Below, piece after piece: positions 45,391 to 53,320 of a stretch of DNA of 64,000 nucleotides. The translations under genes and the position numbers were made by a program. The DNA comes from an uncultured Erysipelotrichaceae bacterium. Its GTDB lineage: Bacteria; Bacillota_I; Bacilli_A; Erysipelotrichales; Erysipelotrichaceae. How positions within the stretch are numbered: position 1 is the stretch's first letter; each line of letters opens with the position of its first letter. Location: assembly GCA_934725085.1 (NCBI GenBank), contig CAKVAL010000001.1, forward strand, positions 127,241 through 191,240, read 5' to 3'. The notes below the pieces were generated by a model. The model worked only from the letters and a program-made list of their open reading frames with translations. It was not told where the DNA came from and searched no databases.

Positions 45391-45539
45391 AATTTGTAAC
45401 ATAAAATTTGATATATTAAGAAATGTAAATATTGCGTATAAATAAAGGGTTTTATGATGGTTGTGTATTTTTAAATATTATGATATTTTAAAAATGTAAC
45501 ATAAAATAGGTTACAAATTTAAAATTTAGGTTACAAATT
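45391..45539 (+). promoter_or_regulatory. palindromic-box operator region of the AbiE-like operon
   Basis: GTTACAAATT occurs at 45510-45519 and 45530-45539, the latter touching the ATG at 45540, and its reverse complement AATTTGTAAC at 45391-45400. A variant AAAATGTAAC is at 45491-45500. The longer GTAACATAAAAT repeats at 45396-45407 and 45496-45507, exactly 100 bases apart. A TAAAAT -10 candidate lies at 45502-45507 among the boxes. AbiEi-type antitoxins are known to repress their own operon by binding inverted repeats, so these are good candidate sites. The assignment to this regulator is inference. Confidence 0.6.
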
Positions 45540-46499
45540 ATGAAAGAGTATTTAGAAGAAGAGACATGTCTAAAGGTTTCGATGAAGGAAACCGATAAAT
45601 ATTATGAAAAACTTCCTTTAATGTATAAAGGAAGGTATATTTTTTATGATATGCAAATGGTTGGGGCAAAGTGGATAGGCTTAAAACCAAAATATGACAT
45701 AAAACTAGTTGATATTAGAGTTGATTATAAATTGATTGTGAGCACTTTTAAATCAAATTGTGTTTTTTTGTTTAATTCAGTTACTTTTTATAAAAAAGAA
45801 AAAATGCATGATGAAGGAATACCATTTGTGATTAAAGATAAACAAATATATTTACCTTTTTTAGCTATTGTGCTGTCAAGTTATAGAGAAACTGGAATTA
45901 GACCAGTATCTAAAATTTCTTTTTTAACTCAAAAAATGGTATTGGTTGCAATATATGAAAAATGGAAGGGTGTTTCAGCTACTGAAGCGGCAAAAAGGTT
46001 AGAAGTTACTAGAATGTCTGCAAGTAGATGCTTTGATGAAATTCAATACTTAGGTATCAATATTCTAGATATGAGTGGTAAGACCAGATTGATTTGTGTT
46101 CCTAATGATATAGAAGCATTGTGGAAAGATATAAAAGATAAATTAAGAAGTCCAGTAATAAAAACATATGCACTTTCTAAAGATGTAAAACTAGATAAAT
46201 TAGGTGGTATCAGCGCTTTGTGTGAGTATTCTATGTTGCAGGATAATAATTATCCAACATATGTAGTAACAAAAAAAGATATCGTAAAAAGTGGAATAAG
46301 AGAAATGGAACCTGTATATTTTGGAGAAGATATAGGAAGTTTAGTATTAGAGGTAGGATATTTTATAAACTTTAACAATAATAATATAGAAGATCCATTT
46401 AGCGTCATCTTGTCTTTGTCTCAAGAAGATCTAGATGATCCAAGAGTGGACCTTTCTATTAGAAAAATGTTAAAGGAGTATGTATGGTTAATGGAATAA
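45540..46499 (+). CDS. AbiEi-like winged-helix regulator/antitoxin
   Basis: 319 residues. A winged HTH in the middle (MVLVAIYEKWKGVSATEAAK then TRMSASRCFDEIQYLG, about residues 138-172) is followed by a domain with GGISALCEYSMLQDNN and a C-terminal DPFSVILSLSQEDLDDPRVD. This order fits the transcriptional-regulator partners of AbiEii-type nucleotidyltransferases. The start is abutted by a palindromic box, and the next gene overlaps by 16 bases. It would repress the operon and neutralise the toxin. Ribosome site is weak (AGG nine bases upstream). AbiEi membership is a pattern-based call. Confidence 0.6.
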   Translation: MKEYLEEETCLKVSMKETDKYYEKLPLMYKGRYIFYDMQMVGAKWIGLKPKYDIKLVDIRVDYKLIVSTFKSNCVFLFNSVTFYKKEKMHDEGIPFVIKDKQIYLPFLAIVLSSYRETGIRPVSKISFLTQKMVLVAIYEKWKGVSATEAAKRLEVTRMSASRCFDEIQYLGINILDMSGKTRLICVPNDIEALWKDIKDKLRSPVIKTYALSKDVKLDKLGGISALCEYSMLQDNNYPTYVVTKKDIVKSGIREMEPVYFGEDIGSLVLEVGYFINFNNNNIEDPFSVILSLSQEDLDDPRVDLSIRKMLKEYVWLME

Positions 46500-47230
46500 T
46501 AATTTTTAGAGAGTATTTTAAAGGATTTGAGGATCAATATGTCCTTATAGGTGGAGCTGCATGTGATATTGTGTTTGAAAATCGAAAAGCTGAGTTTAGA
46601 ATGACAAAAGATTTGGATATGGTATTAATTGTTGAAGCATTAACGCCTGAATTTGGCGATAGATTTTGGGAATTTGTAAAAGGTGGTAAATATAGAAACA
46701 AGGTTACCAACAAAGGAAAACCGCAATTCTACAGGTTTGATAAACCAGAGGCTGATAATTACCCAAGAACAATCGAATTGTTTTGTAGGGAGAACTTCAA
46801 ACTAAGAGAAATGACGGGTATAACGCCAATCCATGTTAACGATTCTGTGTCTAGTCTTTAAGCTATTTTGTTAAATGAAGATTATTATCAAATCTTATTA
46901 GAAGGAAGAACTGTTGAGGATGGTTTATCTGTTTTAAGACCAGAATATTTAATTCTTTTTAAGGCTAAAGCTTATCTAGATCTAGACTTAAGAAAAAAGA
47001 ATGGTGAGAAAATTGATTCTGGCGATATCGGCAAACACAAAAAAGACATCTTGCGTATAATAGGTGAATTAGAATTAAGAAAAACTAAGGAGCTTCCTAT
47101 TTCGGTTAAAAATGATATAGATAATTTTATCGTCACGCTTACTGATAATCCATTTGATTATAATTCTTTAAAGAGACACGAGTTAAAGAATGAAGAAGTT
47201 ATAGATAAGCTTAAAAGCATCTATGATTGA
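46484..47230 (+). pseudogene. AbiEii-like nucleotidyltransferase, split by an in-frame TAA
   Basis: AAAGGAG at 46472-46478 supports the ATG at 46484. The first 125 codons include LIGGAACDIVFENRKAEF and then MTKDLDMVL, matching the GG plus DxD active site of the AbiEii/AbiGii nucleotidyltransferase group. A TAA at 46859-46861 stops the frame, yet it stays open in the same frame to 47230 with clearly protein-like sequence (YYQILLEGRTVEDGLSVLRP, ILFKAKAYLDL, IGKHKKDILRI). One base change from TCA (Ser) would restore a 249-residue protein. The second half has no ribosome site (only a TTG at 46868). The toxin is probably inactive here; a truncated product with the catalytic half alone is possible. 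Confidence 0.7.
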
Positions 47231-47249
47231 TTAGAATAAAAGTAATACA

Positions 47250-47258
47250 TGATAAAAT
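47250..47258 (+). promoter_or_regulatory. extended -10 for rlmB
   Basis: TGATAAAAT at 47250-47258 fits TGn plus a TAAAAT box. The rlmB start at 47283 has a normal leader with AAGGTGG, so this gene is not leaderless. The upstream TTGATT at 47227-47232 is 20 bases away, longer than ideal. Confidence 0.4.
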
Positions 47259-47282
47259 AATCAATGTTAAGGTGGTAAAGAT

Positions 47283-47981
47283 ATGAGTGATATCATTTAT
47301 GGAAAAAATAGTTTTATAGAGGCTTTAAGAAGTGATCGTATTAAAGAAGCTTTGATCACAAAGGATTGTCAATATCTTAAAGATTTAGAAAAGAAGAATA
47401 TTAAATATAAAATCGTTGATAAAAAGAAATTAGATATTTTAAGTAAGAACGGTAATCATCAGGGTTGCTTAGCTTACACTAAAGAATATAAACTAGCTAC
47501 AGTTAAGTCGATGATGAAAAAGGAAAAGGGTCTTATTGTCTTATTAGATGGACTAAAGGATCCGCATAACTTGGGTGCTATTATTAGAACTTGTGAGTGT
47601 GCTGGTGCTGATGGTTTAGTTTATAAGAAACATAATAGCGTTCATTTAAATGATACTGTTGCTAAGGTTGCTTGTGGGGCACTTGAGTATGTTAAGGTGG
47701 CTGAAGTAACTAATATGGTTAATACTATTAAGGAACTAAAGGACAATGGCTATTGGGTTGTGGGTACTGATGGTTCTGGTAATGATTTATACAATAAGAT
47801 TGACTATAACATGAATGTAGCTTTGGTAATTGGTTCTGAGGGTGAGGGCATGAGTCGTCTTGTTAAGGAAGAGTGTGACTTTATCGTTAAGATGCCAATG
47901 AAGGGTCATATTAACAGTTTGAATGCTTCAGTAGCTGCTGGTATTATGATTTTTAATATCCTTGATAAAAGAGGAGAATAA
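47283..47981 (+). CDS. rlmB: 23S rRNA 2'-O-methyltransferase, TrmH/RlmB family
   Basis: 232 residues. An N-terminal substrate-binding part (IYGKNSFIEALRS, NHQGCLAYT) is followed by the SpoU domain with VLLDGLKDPHNLGAIIRTCE, VIGSEGEGMSRLV and MPMKGHINSLNASVA, the three SPOUT motifs that form the knotted SAM site. It methylates a ribose in 23S rRNA (the RlmB site is G2251 in E. coli). Lies downstream of mrnC and cysS in the common Bacillota order, here interrupted by the ATPase/AbiE region, which looks like an insertion. Confidence 0.92.
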   Translation: MSDIIYGKNSFIEALRSDRIKEALITKDCQYLKDLEKKNIKYKIVDKKKLDILSKNGNHQGCLAYTKEYKLATVKSMMKKEKGLIVLLDGLKDPHNLGAIIRTCECAGADGLVYKKHNSVHLNDTVAKVACGALEYVKVAEVTNMVNTIKELKDNGYWVVGTDGSGNDLYNKIDYNMNVALVIGSEGEGMSRLVKEECDFIVKMPMKGHINSLNASVAAGIMIFNILDKRGE

Positions 47982-47983
47982 GT

Positions 47984-49840
47984 ATGTTAGTAACAAGGAA
48001 CTCTAAATTAATTGATGTGTTTAAGACACCATCTGGTCATGATCTTTTAGCTCGTTTATTCTATTCACTTGGAATGGATGAGAGTTTGATTGAGAAGAAA
48101 CTGATTGGTGGTATTAAGCTCAGTTCCTTGAAATATTTAACGTTTAATAAATTCAATGATGAGGCAATCGATGCGTTTGTTGATTTGTTGAATTCTTTTA
48201 ATATTGAAGATAAAGATGATAGTCCTGAAATTAAAAGGGAGTGGTGGAAGGAGGCTATATTCTATCAAATCTATCCACGTTCTTTTAAGGATTCTAATGG
48301 TGATGGTATTGGTGATATAAATGGCATTACTTCCAAGTTGGATTATTTAAAGGATTTGGGTGTAGATGCCTTATGGATTTGCCCTTTCTATGATTCACCT
48401 AATTGTGATAATGGTTATGATATTCGCGATTATAAGAAGATAATGGCTGAATTTGGAAGTATGGACGATGTTGATAATTTATTTGTGGAAGCACACAAAA
48501 GAGATATCAAGATTATCATTGATTTGGTTATGAATCATACTTCTGATGAGCATGAATGGTTTAAAAAATCACTTAAGAGAATTAAACCTTATGATGATTA
48601 TTATATTTGGGAAGATAAGCCTACTAACTGGACTTCTTTCTTTTCAGGTCCTGCTTGGAAATATTTTGATGAAAGAAAACAATATGCTCTACATTTATTT
48701 GCGGATAAACAAATAGATTTAAACTGGGATAATCCTTTAGTTAGAGAAGAGATGTATGATATTGCTAATTATTGGTTAGATAAGGGTGCTGATGGTTTTA
48801 GGTTGGATGTTGTGTCAATGATATCTAAGAATAGGCCTTTAAGGGATGGCAATAAGACTATTGGTGAGTTGATTTCTTTTGTGGGCATTGAACATTATTT
48901 CCATGGTAATCATTTAGATGAGTATCTTAAGGAATTTAATAAAAGATGTTTAAAACCTCATAAGGCTTATACAGTAGGAGAATGTCCTGGGGCTGGTGTT
49001 AAGTTAGGTAGGTTTATTGCGGGTGATGATAGTGATGAATTAAGCCAATTATTTTCTTTTGATCATATTGATAATCCAGGTAAGAAACGTTTTGATGTTT
49101 ATGACTTTGATTTAAGAAAGATGATGCCTGAGCTTATTAGATGGCAGATGAAGTATTCTAATCATGCTTGGCCTACTGTCTTTATGAATAATCATGATAA
49201 TCCTAGGATGTTGTCTAAGGTTGATAAGGATTTAAAGTATCGTGATGAAGTGGCTAAGTTGTTAATTACTTTGATGATGACTTTAAAGGGTACCCCGTAT
49301 ATTTATCAGGGTGATGAGATTGGCATGGCTAATTATCCTTTTAAAGATTTGAGTGAGTATCGTGATGTCGAAACTTTAAATTTTTATGAATTGAATAAAA
49401 AGGATAAGAATATCTTAAAGAGATTGGAATATGGTTCTAGGGATAATGCAAGAACGCCAATGCAGTGGAGTGATGATACTTATGCTGGTTTCTCTAGTGT
49501 TAATCCTTGGATTAATATCAATCCTGATTATAAGGAATACAACGTTGAAGCTGAACTTAAGGATGATGATTCAATACTGAATTATTATAAGAAGGCTATT
49601 AAACTACGTAAGGATAATAAAGTATTTATATATGGAAACTTTGAACTTATTACTTTAAAGGATATATTAGTTTACAAGCGTACATTGGATGATGAAGAGT
49701 TTATAGTAGTAATGAATTTGACTGATAAGACTTTAAAGAAGCCATTAGTTAAAGATGTTGTGTTAAGTAATTATAATAGTGATAGCGATAAATTAAGACC
49801 ATATGAGGTGATAGTATGCAGAAAAGTGGAAAAATATTAG
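47984..49840 (+). CDS. GH13 alpha-glucosidase with an unusual N-terminal domain
   Basis: 618 residues. Residues 86-618 are an oligo-1,6-/alpha-glucosidase-type GH13 enzyme: EAIFYQIYPRSFKDSNGDG, DLVMNHTSDEHEWF, nucleophile Asp275 in GFRLDV, acid-base Glu333 in VGECPG and Asp405 in NNHDNPR. It hydrolyses alpha-glucosidic linkages in maltodextrin or isomaltose. The first 85 residues (SGHDLLARLFYSLGM, LKYLTFNKFNDEAIDAFVDLL) are a small helical domain that I do not know from the standard enzymes, which begin at the WW(K/Q)EAVFYQIYPRSF block. GAGGAGA before the ATG gives a good ribosome site. It lacks a signal peptide, so it works on imported sugars, perhaps those brought in by the transporter at 56294. 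Confidence 0.9.
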   Translation: MLVTRNSKLIDVFKTPSGHDLLARLFYSLGMDESLIEKKLIGGIKLSSLKYLTFNKFNDEAIDAFVDLLNSFNIEDKDDSPEIKREWWKEAIFYQIYPRSFKDSNGDGIGDINGITSKLDYLKDLGVDALWICPFYDSPNCDNGYDIRDYKKIMAEFGSMDDVDNLFVEAHKRDIKIIIDLVMNHTSDEHEWFKKSLKRIKPYDDYYIWEDKPTNWTSFFSGPAWKYFDERKQYALHLFADKQIDLNWDNPLVREEMYDIANYWLDKGADGFRLDVVSMISKNRPLRDGNKTIGELISFVGIEHYFHGNHLDEYLKEFNKRCLKPHKAYTVGECPGAGVKLGRFIAGDDSDELSQLFSFDHIDNPGKKRFDVYDFDLRKMMPELIRWQMKYSNHAWPTVFMNNHDNPRMLSKVDKDLKYRDEVAKLLITLMMTLKGTPYIYQGDEIGMANYPFKDLSEYRDVETLNFYELNKKDKNILKRLEYGSRDNARTPMQWSDDTYAGFSSVNPWININPDYKEYNVEAELKDDDSILNYYKKAIKLRKDNKVFIYGNFELITLKDILVYKRTLDDEEFIVVMNLTDKTLKKPLVKDVVLSNYNSDSDKLRPYEVIVCRKVEKY

Positions 49841-50286
49841 AGTCATTAAATTTAGAATTTAGATACATAGAACATGAGCCAGTTTTAGATTATGAAGCTG
49901 CTTATAGAGTTGATCAACAGTTTAATTTAACAGGTCAAGAATCAAAGTGTTTGTTTATTAAGTCAAAGTCTGGTAAGTTTTATTCTTTCATAACTTATGA
50001 AGGTGTTAACTTTGATCGTAAATTCTTTAAGGAATTGTTAGGTGAGAAGACAAGCATTGCCTCAAGGGAAGAACTTATGGATATTGCAGGATATGAGGCA
50101 GGATGTGCCGCTCCTTTTCCTTATCCTAAGGAAGTAGGGTATATTGTTGATAATAGAGTCTTTAATTTCGATAAGTATATTTGTAGTGCTGGTATTCCTA
50201 CTGAGAGTTTTGAAATGCCTACAAGTAACTTAAAAGAAGTATATAAGCATGTAGATAATGAAGTTATCTATATTGATATTGAATAA
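49816..50286 (+). CDS. YbaK/EbsC-type aminoacyl-tRNA deacylase
   Basis: 156 residues, start overlapping the alpha-glucosidase end by 25 bases with GAGGTG at 49805-49810. KSGKILESLNLEFRYIEHEPVLDYEAA, KCLFIKSKSGKFYSF, GYEAGCAAPFPYP and DKYICSAGI are the YbaK/ProX family blocks. Such proteins remove wrongly charged amino acids from tRNA, commonly Ala or Cys from tRNA-Pro, and act in the cytoplasm. Which tRNA is served here cannot be told. Confidence 0.85.
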   Translation: MQKSGKILESLNLEFRYIEHEPVLDYEAAYRVDQQFNLTGQESKCLFIKSKSGKFYSFITYEGVNFDRKFFKELLGEKTSIASREELMDIAGYEAGCAAPFPYPKEVGYIVDNRVFNFDKYICSAGIPTESFEMPTSNLKEVYKHVDNEVIYIDIE

Positions 50287-50317
50287 TTAAATTAATAGTC
50301 GTATATTTGAATTATAA

Positions 50318-50573
50318 ACAAAACCGTTGATTGGGAAATCAAACATAGAAAGCTGCTTAAAGAGAGTCATGATGGTGGAAATTGACAGAATGTGCACTAT
50401 GCAAATGGACCCAAGAGGGCTGGATGAAAACATCTTTGTGAGTACTTCCAGACGCGATGCTAGCGTTACAAGGCAGGAAATGTGATTGCATTTTCATTAA
50501 GAGAGAAGTTTTGCTTCTAATTAAGGTGGTACCGCAGGTTATAACGCTTGTCCTTTGGGATAGGCGTTTTTTG
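50318..50573 (+). promoter_or_regulatory. T-box riboswitch, specifier apparently UGG (Trp)
   Basis: The conserved antiterminator sequence AAGGTGGTACCGCAGG lies at 50523-50538, just before an intrinsic terminator. Upstream, the stem I apical motif GGTGGAAATTG at 50384-50394 is followed by CAAATGGACCC at 50402-50412, which aligns with the GAAA-codon-A pattern of the specifier loop in glyQS-type T-boxes and places the triplet UGG at 50406-50408. A short stem (AGAAG, TTTT, CTTCT) lies at about 50508-50522. Uncharged tRNA-Trp should bind and prevent termination, so the downstream transporter is made when tryptophan is scarce. The specifier was read by eye. Confidence 0.85.
50543..50573 (+). terminator. 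T-box terminator
   Basis: AACGCTTGTCC (50543-50553 region) pairs with GGATAGGCGTT (50558-50568) using two G-U pairs, followed by TTTTTTGTTT. It competes with the antiterminator that includes the T-box sequence at 50523-50538. Confidence 0.85.
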
Positions 50574-50619
50574 TTTATCAACACTTAAGGAAATGCAGAT
50601 AAGAAGGAGGTAAAATCAC

Positions 50620-51588
50620 ATGAAAAAAATTATTTCTTTATTCTTTGTAGCTATGTTGTTAGTTACACTACTTGGCTGTTCAAAGAAGGTTGATGATGGT
50701 TATAAGGTGGCTGTTGTTAAGCAACTTGATCATGAATCTCTTGATGAAATTGCGAAGGCTATTTGTGATGAATTTGATGTGATTAGTAAAAGGGATGGTG
50801 TAAGTATTGATTATGGTGATGTTTATTCAGGTCAAAATGATCAATCAGTTCTTCAACAAATTGGTTCTCAAGTAAGAAGTGATGGTGTTGATGTAATAGT
50901 GCCTATCGCAACTCTTGCAGCACAAACGATGGCACTTGTTTCTGATGGTGATATTCCAGTTGTTTTTGCGGCAATATCTGATCCTGAAACAGCTGGTTTA
51001 ACCGATATTGATTATGTAACTGGTACATCTGATGCCCTTAATACTAAACAAATTATGGAGATGATGTTTAAGGCAAATCCAGACATTGAGAAGGTTGGTT
51101 TGTTGTATTCAATGTCTGAGGCTAATAGTAAGAAGTCTATTGATGAGGCAAAGGCTTATTTGAAAGATAAGGGAATAAAGATTATTGAGGCTACTGGTAA
51201 TACTGATGATGAGATTAAACAAGCAGCAACTTCGCTTATCGCAAGTAAGGTTGATGCGGTATTTACACCTACTGATAATGTTGTTATGGCTAGTGAATTA
51301 ACCATAGCTCAAGATTTTATGGATGCTAAGATTCCTCATTATACAGGTGCTGATTCTTTTGTGAAGGGTGGTGCTTTTGTGACATGTGGTGTTAATTATA
51401 CTGAGCTTGGTAAGTTAACGGCTGATTTAGCTTATAGTATTTTGACTGGCGATGAAGTTAAAGATTATGAGGTAGTGCCTGGTGGCATCATTACAGTTAA
51501 TACTGATGTATGTGAGAAATTAGGTATTTCACCAGACATCTTCTCTGACTTTGGTGAAATTGTTGAAGTTACAACTATTAAGGATTAA
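50620..51588 (+). CDS. trpX: tryptophan-type ABC transporter substrate-binding lipoprotein
   Basis: 322 residues. AMLLVTLLGCSKK gives a lipobox with Cys20. The mature part belongs to the periplasmic-binding fold of the ABC_sub_bind family (PF04392): VAVVKQLDHESLDEI, IVPIATLAAQTM, VFAAISDPETAGL and GVNYTELGKLTADLAY. In Gram-positive bacteria this family, with the matching permease and ATPase, is known as TrpXYZ when controlled by a Trp T-box. AGGAGG at 50605-50610 supports the start. The family as such binds several aromatic or unknown ligands, so the tryptophan call rests on the UGG specifier. Confidence 0.8.
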   Translation: MKKIISLFFVAMLLVTLLGCSKKVDDGYKVAVVKQLDHESLDEIAKAICDEFDVISKRDGVSIDYGDVYSGQNDQSVLQQIGSQVRSDGVDVIVPIATLAAQTMALVSDGDIPVVFAAISDPETAGLTDIDYVTGTSDALNTKQIMEMMFKANPDIEKVGLLYSMSEANSKKSIDEAKAYLKDKGIKIIEATGNTDDEIKQAATSLIASKVDAVFTPTDNVVMASELTIAQDFMDAKIPHYTGADSFVKGGAFVTCGVNYTELGKLTADLAYSILTGDEVKDYEVVPGGIITVNTDVCEKLGISPDIFSDFGEIVEVTTIKD

Positions 51589-51590
51589 GT

Positions 51591-52445
51591 ATGTCATATA
51601 TTATCGAAACAGCTTTAGAATTGGCTTGTGTTTATTCTTTTGTAGCATTAGCTTTGTTTCTAAGTTTTAGAATTTTAGATATAGCAGATCTTACAACTGA
51701 TGGATGTTTTGTCTTAGGGATGTGTGTTTCTATTGTATGTACCCTTAATAATCATCCCTTACTTGGAATAGTTTTGGGGATGGTATCGGGTGGTTTGGCA
51801 GGTTTGGTTACTGCCTTACTTCAAACTAAATTAGGTGTTCCATCAATTCTTGCAGGAATCATCACTAATACTGCTTTATATACGATTAATCTAATGGTTA
51901 TGGGTTTTAGTTCTAATATTTCAATCCTTAGAAATAAGACAATATTTAATGGTAATAAATTGTTATTACTTGTACTAATTGTAGTTGTAGCAATGATTCT
52001 CTTAAGATATTTCTTATCAACAAGACTTGGATTATCAATTAGGGCAACAGGAGATAATATCGATATGGTATCGGCATCTTCTATTAATCCTAAGGCTTGT
52101 ATTCTTATTGGTCTAATAATTTCTAATATGTTGACAGGACTTGGCGGTGCTTTAGCAGGTCAGCTTCAAAAGAGTGCTGATATTAATGCAGGTAATGGTA
52201 TTGTGACAATTGGTTTGGCTACTTTGATTATTGGTGAAACACTTATTAATGGCAAGAAGTCAATTAGTAGAAATATCATTGCGTGTTTAATCGGCAATAT
52301 TATTTATCGTTTGATTTATGCCTTTATTTTACAGACGCATATTATTCCGATTGAGTGTTTGAAGTTGATGACGGCGTTAATAATTACATTAGCTATAGCG
52401 CTTCCTTATTTAAGGATAGAAAGAAGGCTTTATGTTGAAGATTGA
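51591..52445 (+). CDS. trpY: ABC transporter permease (TrpY-like)
   Basis: 284 residues with about nine hydrophobic segments in the layout of branched-chain-amino-acid-like permeases: DIADLTTDGCFVLGMC, GIITNTALYTINLMVMG, and SISATGDN-like SIRATGDNIDMV. AAG..AAG ribosome site (TAAGGATTAAGT) precedes the ATG. It is two bases from the binding protein gene and overlaps the ATPase gene by 14 bases. It forms the membrane channel of the transporter. Confidence 0.8.
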   Translation: MSYIIETALELACVYSFVALALFLSFRILDIADLTTDGCFVLGMCVSIVCTLNNHPLLGIVLGMVSGGLAGLVTALLQTKLGVPSILAGIITNTALYTINLMVMGFSSNISILRNKTIFNGNKLLLLVLIVVVAMILLRYFLSTRLGLSIRATGDNIDMVSASSINPKACILIGLIISNMLTGLGGALAGQLQKSADINAGNGIVTIGLATLIIGETLINGKKSISRNIIACLIGNIIYRLIYAFILQTHIIPIECLKLMTALIITLAIALPYLRIERRLYVED

Positions 52446-53223
52446 TAATATAAGTAAGACTTTTTCAATAGGAACTGTTAATGAAAAATTAGCCTTAAGT
52501 GATATTAATTTAGATGTTAATACTGGTGATTTTATTACAATTATTGGTTCTAATGGTGCAGGTAAGTCAACCTTGTTTAATTCAATTTCAGGTGATTTTA
52601 AATTAGATAAGGGAAGTATTATTCTTGATGATATTGATATTACAAAAAGGGCTGATTATCAAAGAAGTAAGTATATTGGAAGATTGTTTCAAGATCCATT
52701 AAGAGGTAGCGCACCTCATATGACAATTAAAGAGAATTTAGCTTTAGCTTATATGAGGGCTGATAAGAATAAGAGAATCTTCTCTTGTATCAGTAAGAAA
52801 GATGAAGAATTCTTTAGAGAAGAACTTAAGAAATTGGATTTAAATTTAGAAGATAGAATGGATACTAAGGTTGGTTTATTATCAGGCGGTCAAAGGCAGG
52901 CTTTAACACTTTTGATGGCAACTATTGTGCCTCCTAAGGTCTTGCTTCTAGATGAACATACTGCTGCCTTAGATCCTATTATGGCTGATAAGATTATGGA
53001 TTTAACTAACAAGATAGTTAAAGAAAATAAGATTACTTGTTTGATGATTACTCATAATCTTAAGATGGCACTAGCTACTGGAAATCGTACTTTGATTATG
53101 AATAAGGGCAGGGTTATTAAGGAGTTAGATGAAGTCACAAAGAAGGGTATGGATATAAATGGATTGTTGAGTGTATTTAAGGATTCACTTAATGATGATC
53201 GTATACTCTTAGATAATAATTAA
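52432..53223 (+). CDS. trpZ: ABC transporter ATPase (TrpZ-like)
   Basis: 263 residues. Walker A GSNGAGKST at 39-47, Q-loop LFQDPLRGS, signature LLSGGQRQALTLL and Walker B VLLLDEHTAALDP, ending with the H-loop MMITHNL. SGGQRQ with LDEHTAALDP (His instead of the usual Pro after Glu) matches the ATPases paired with PF04392 binding proteins. It powers the transporter. A 14-base overlap with the permease gene and a strong terminator 32 bases after its stop close the operon. Confidence 0.88.
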   Translation: MLKIDNISKTFSIGTVNEKLALSDINLDVNTGDFITIIGSNGAGKSTLFNSISGDFKLDKGSIILDDIDITKRADYQRSKYIGRLFQDPLRGSAPHMTIKENLALAYMRADKNKRIFSCISKKDEEFFREELKKLDLNLEDRMDTKVGLLSGGQRQALTLLMATIVPPKVLLLDEHTAALDPIMADKIMDLTNKIVKENKITCLMITHNLKMALATGNRTLIMNKGRVIKELDEVTKKGMDINGLLSVFKDSLNDDRILLDNN

Positions 53224-53254
53224 GGTGTTATACTACATAAAATAATCAAATTAA

Positions 53255-53300
53255 AACATGGCTGAAACCCTTATAAACAAAGGACATCAGCCATGTTTTT
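53255..53300 (+). terminator. intrinsic terminator after the trpXYZ-like operon
   Basis: AACATGGCTGA (53255-53265) pairs with TCAGCCATGTT (53287-53297), followed by TTT. The 21-base loop may be partly paired. It separates this operon from the convergent rho gene (stop at 53321). Confidence 0.8.
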
Positions 53301-53320
53301 GTAACTATAATGTTCGAAAG

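Noticed and set aside
46868..47230. Separate small gene after the TAA in the AbiEii-like frame
   Set aside because: It starts at a TTG without a ribosome site, is in the same frame as the upstream part, and reads as its continuation. Treated as one broken gene.
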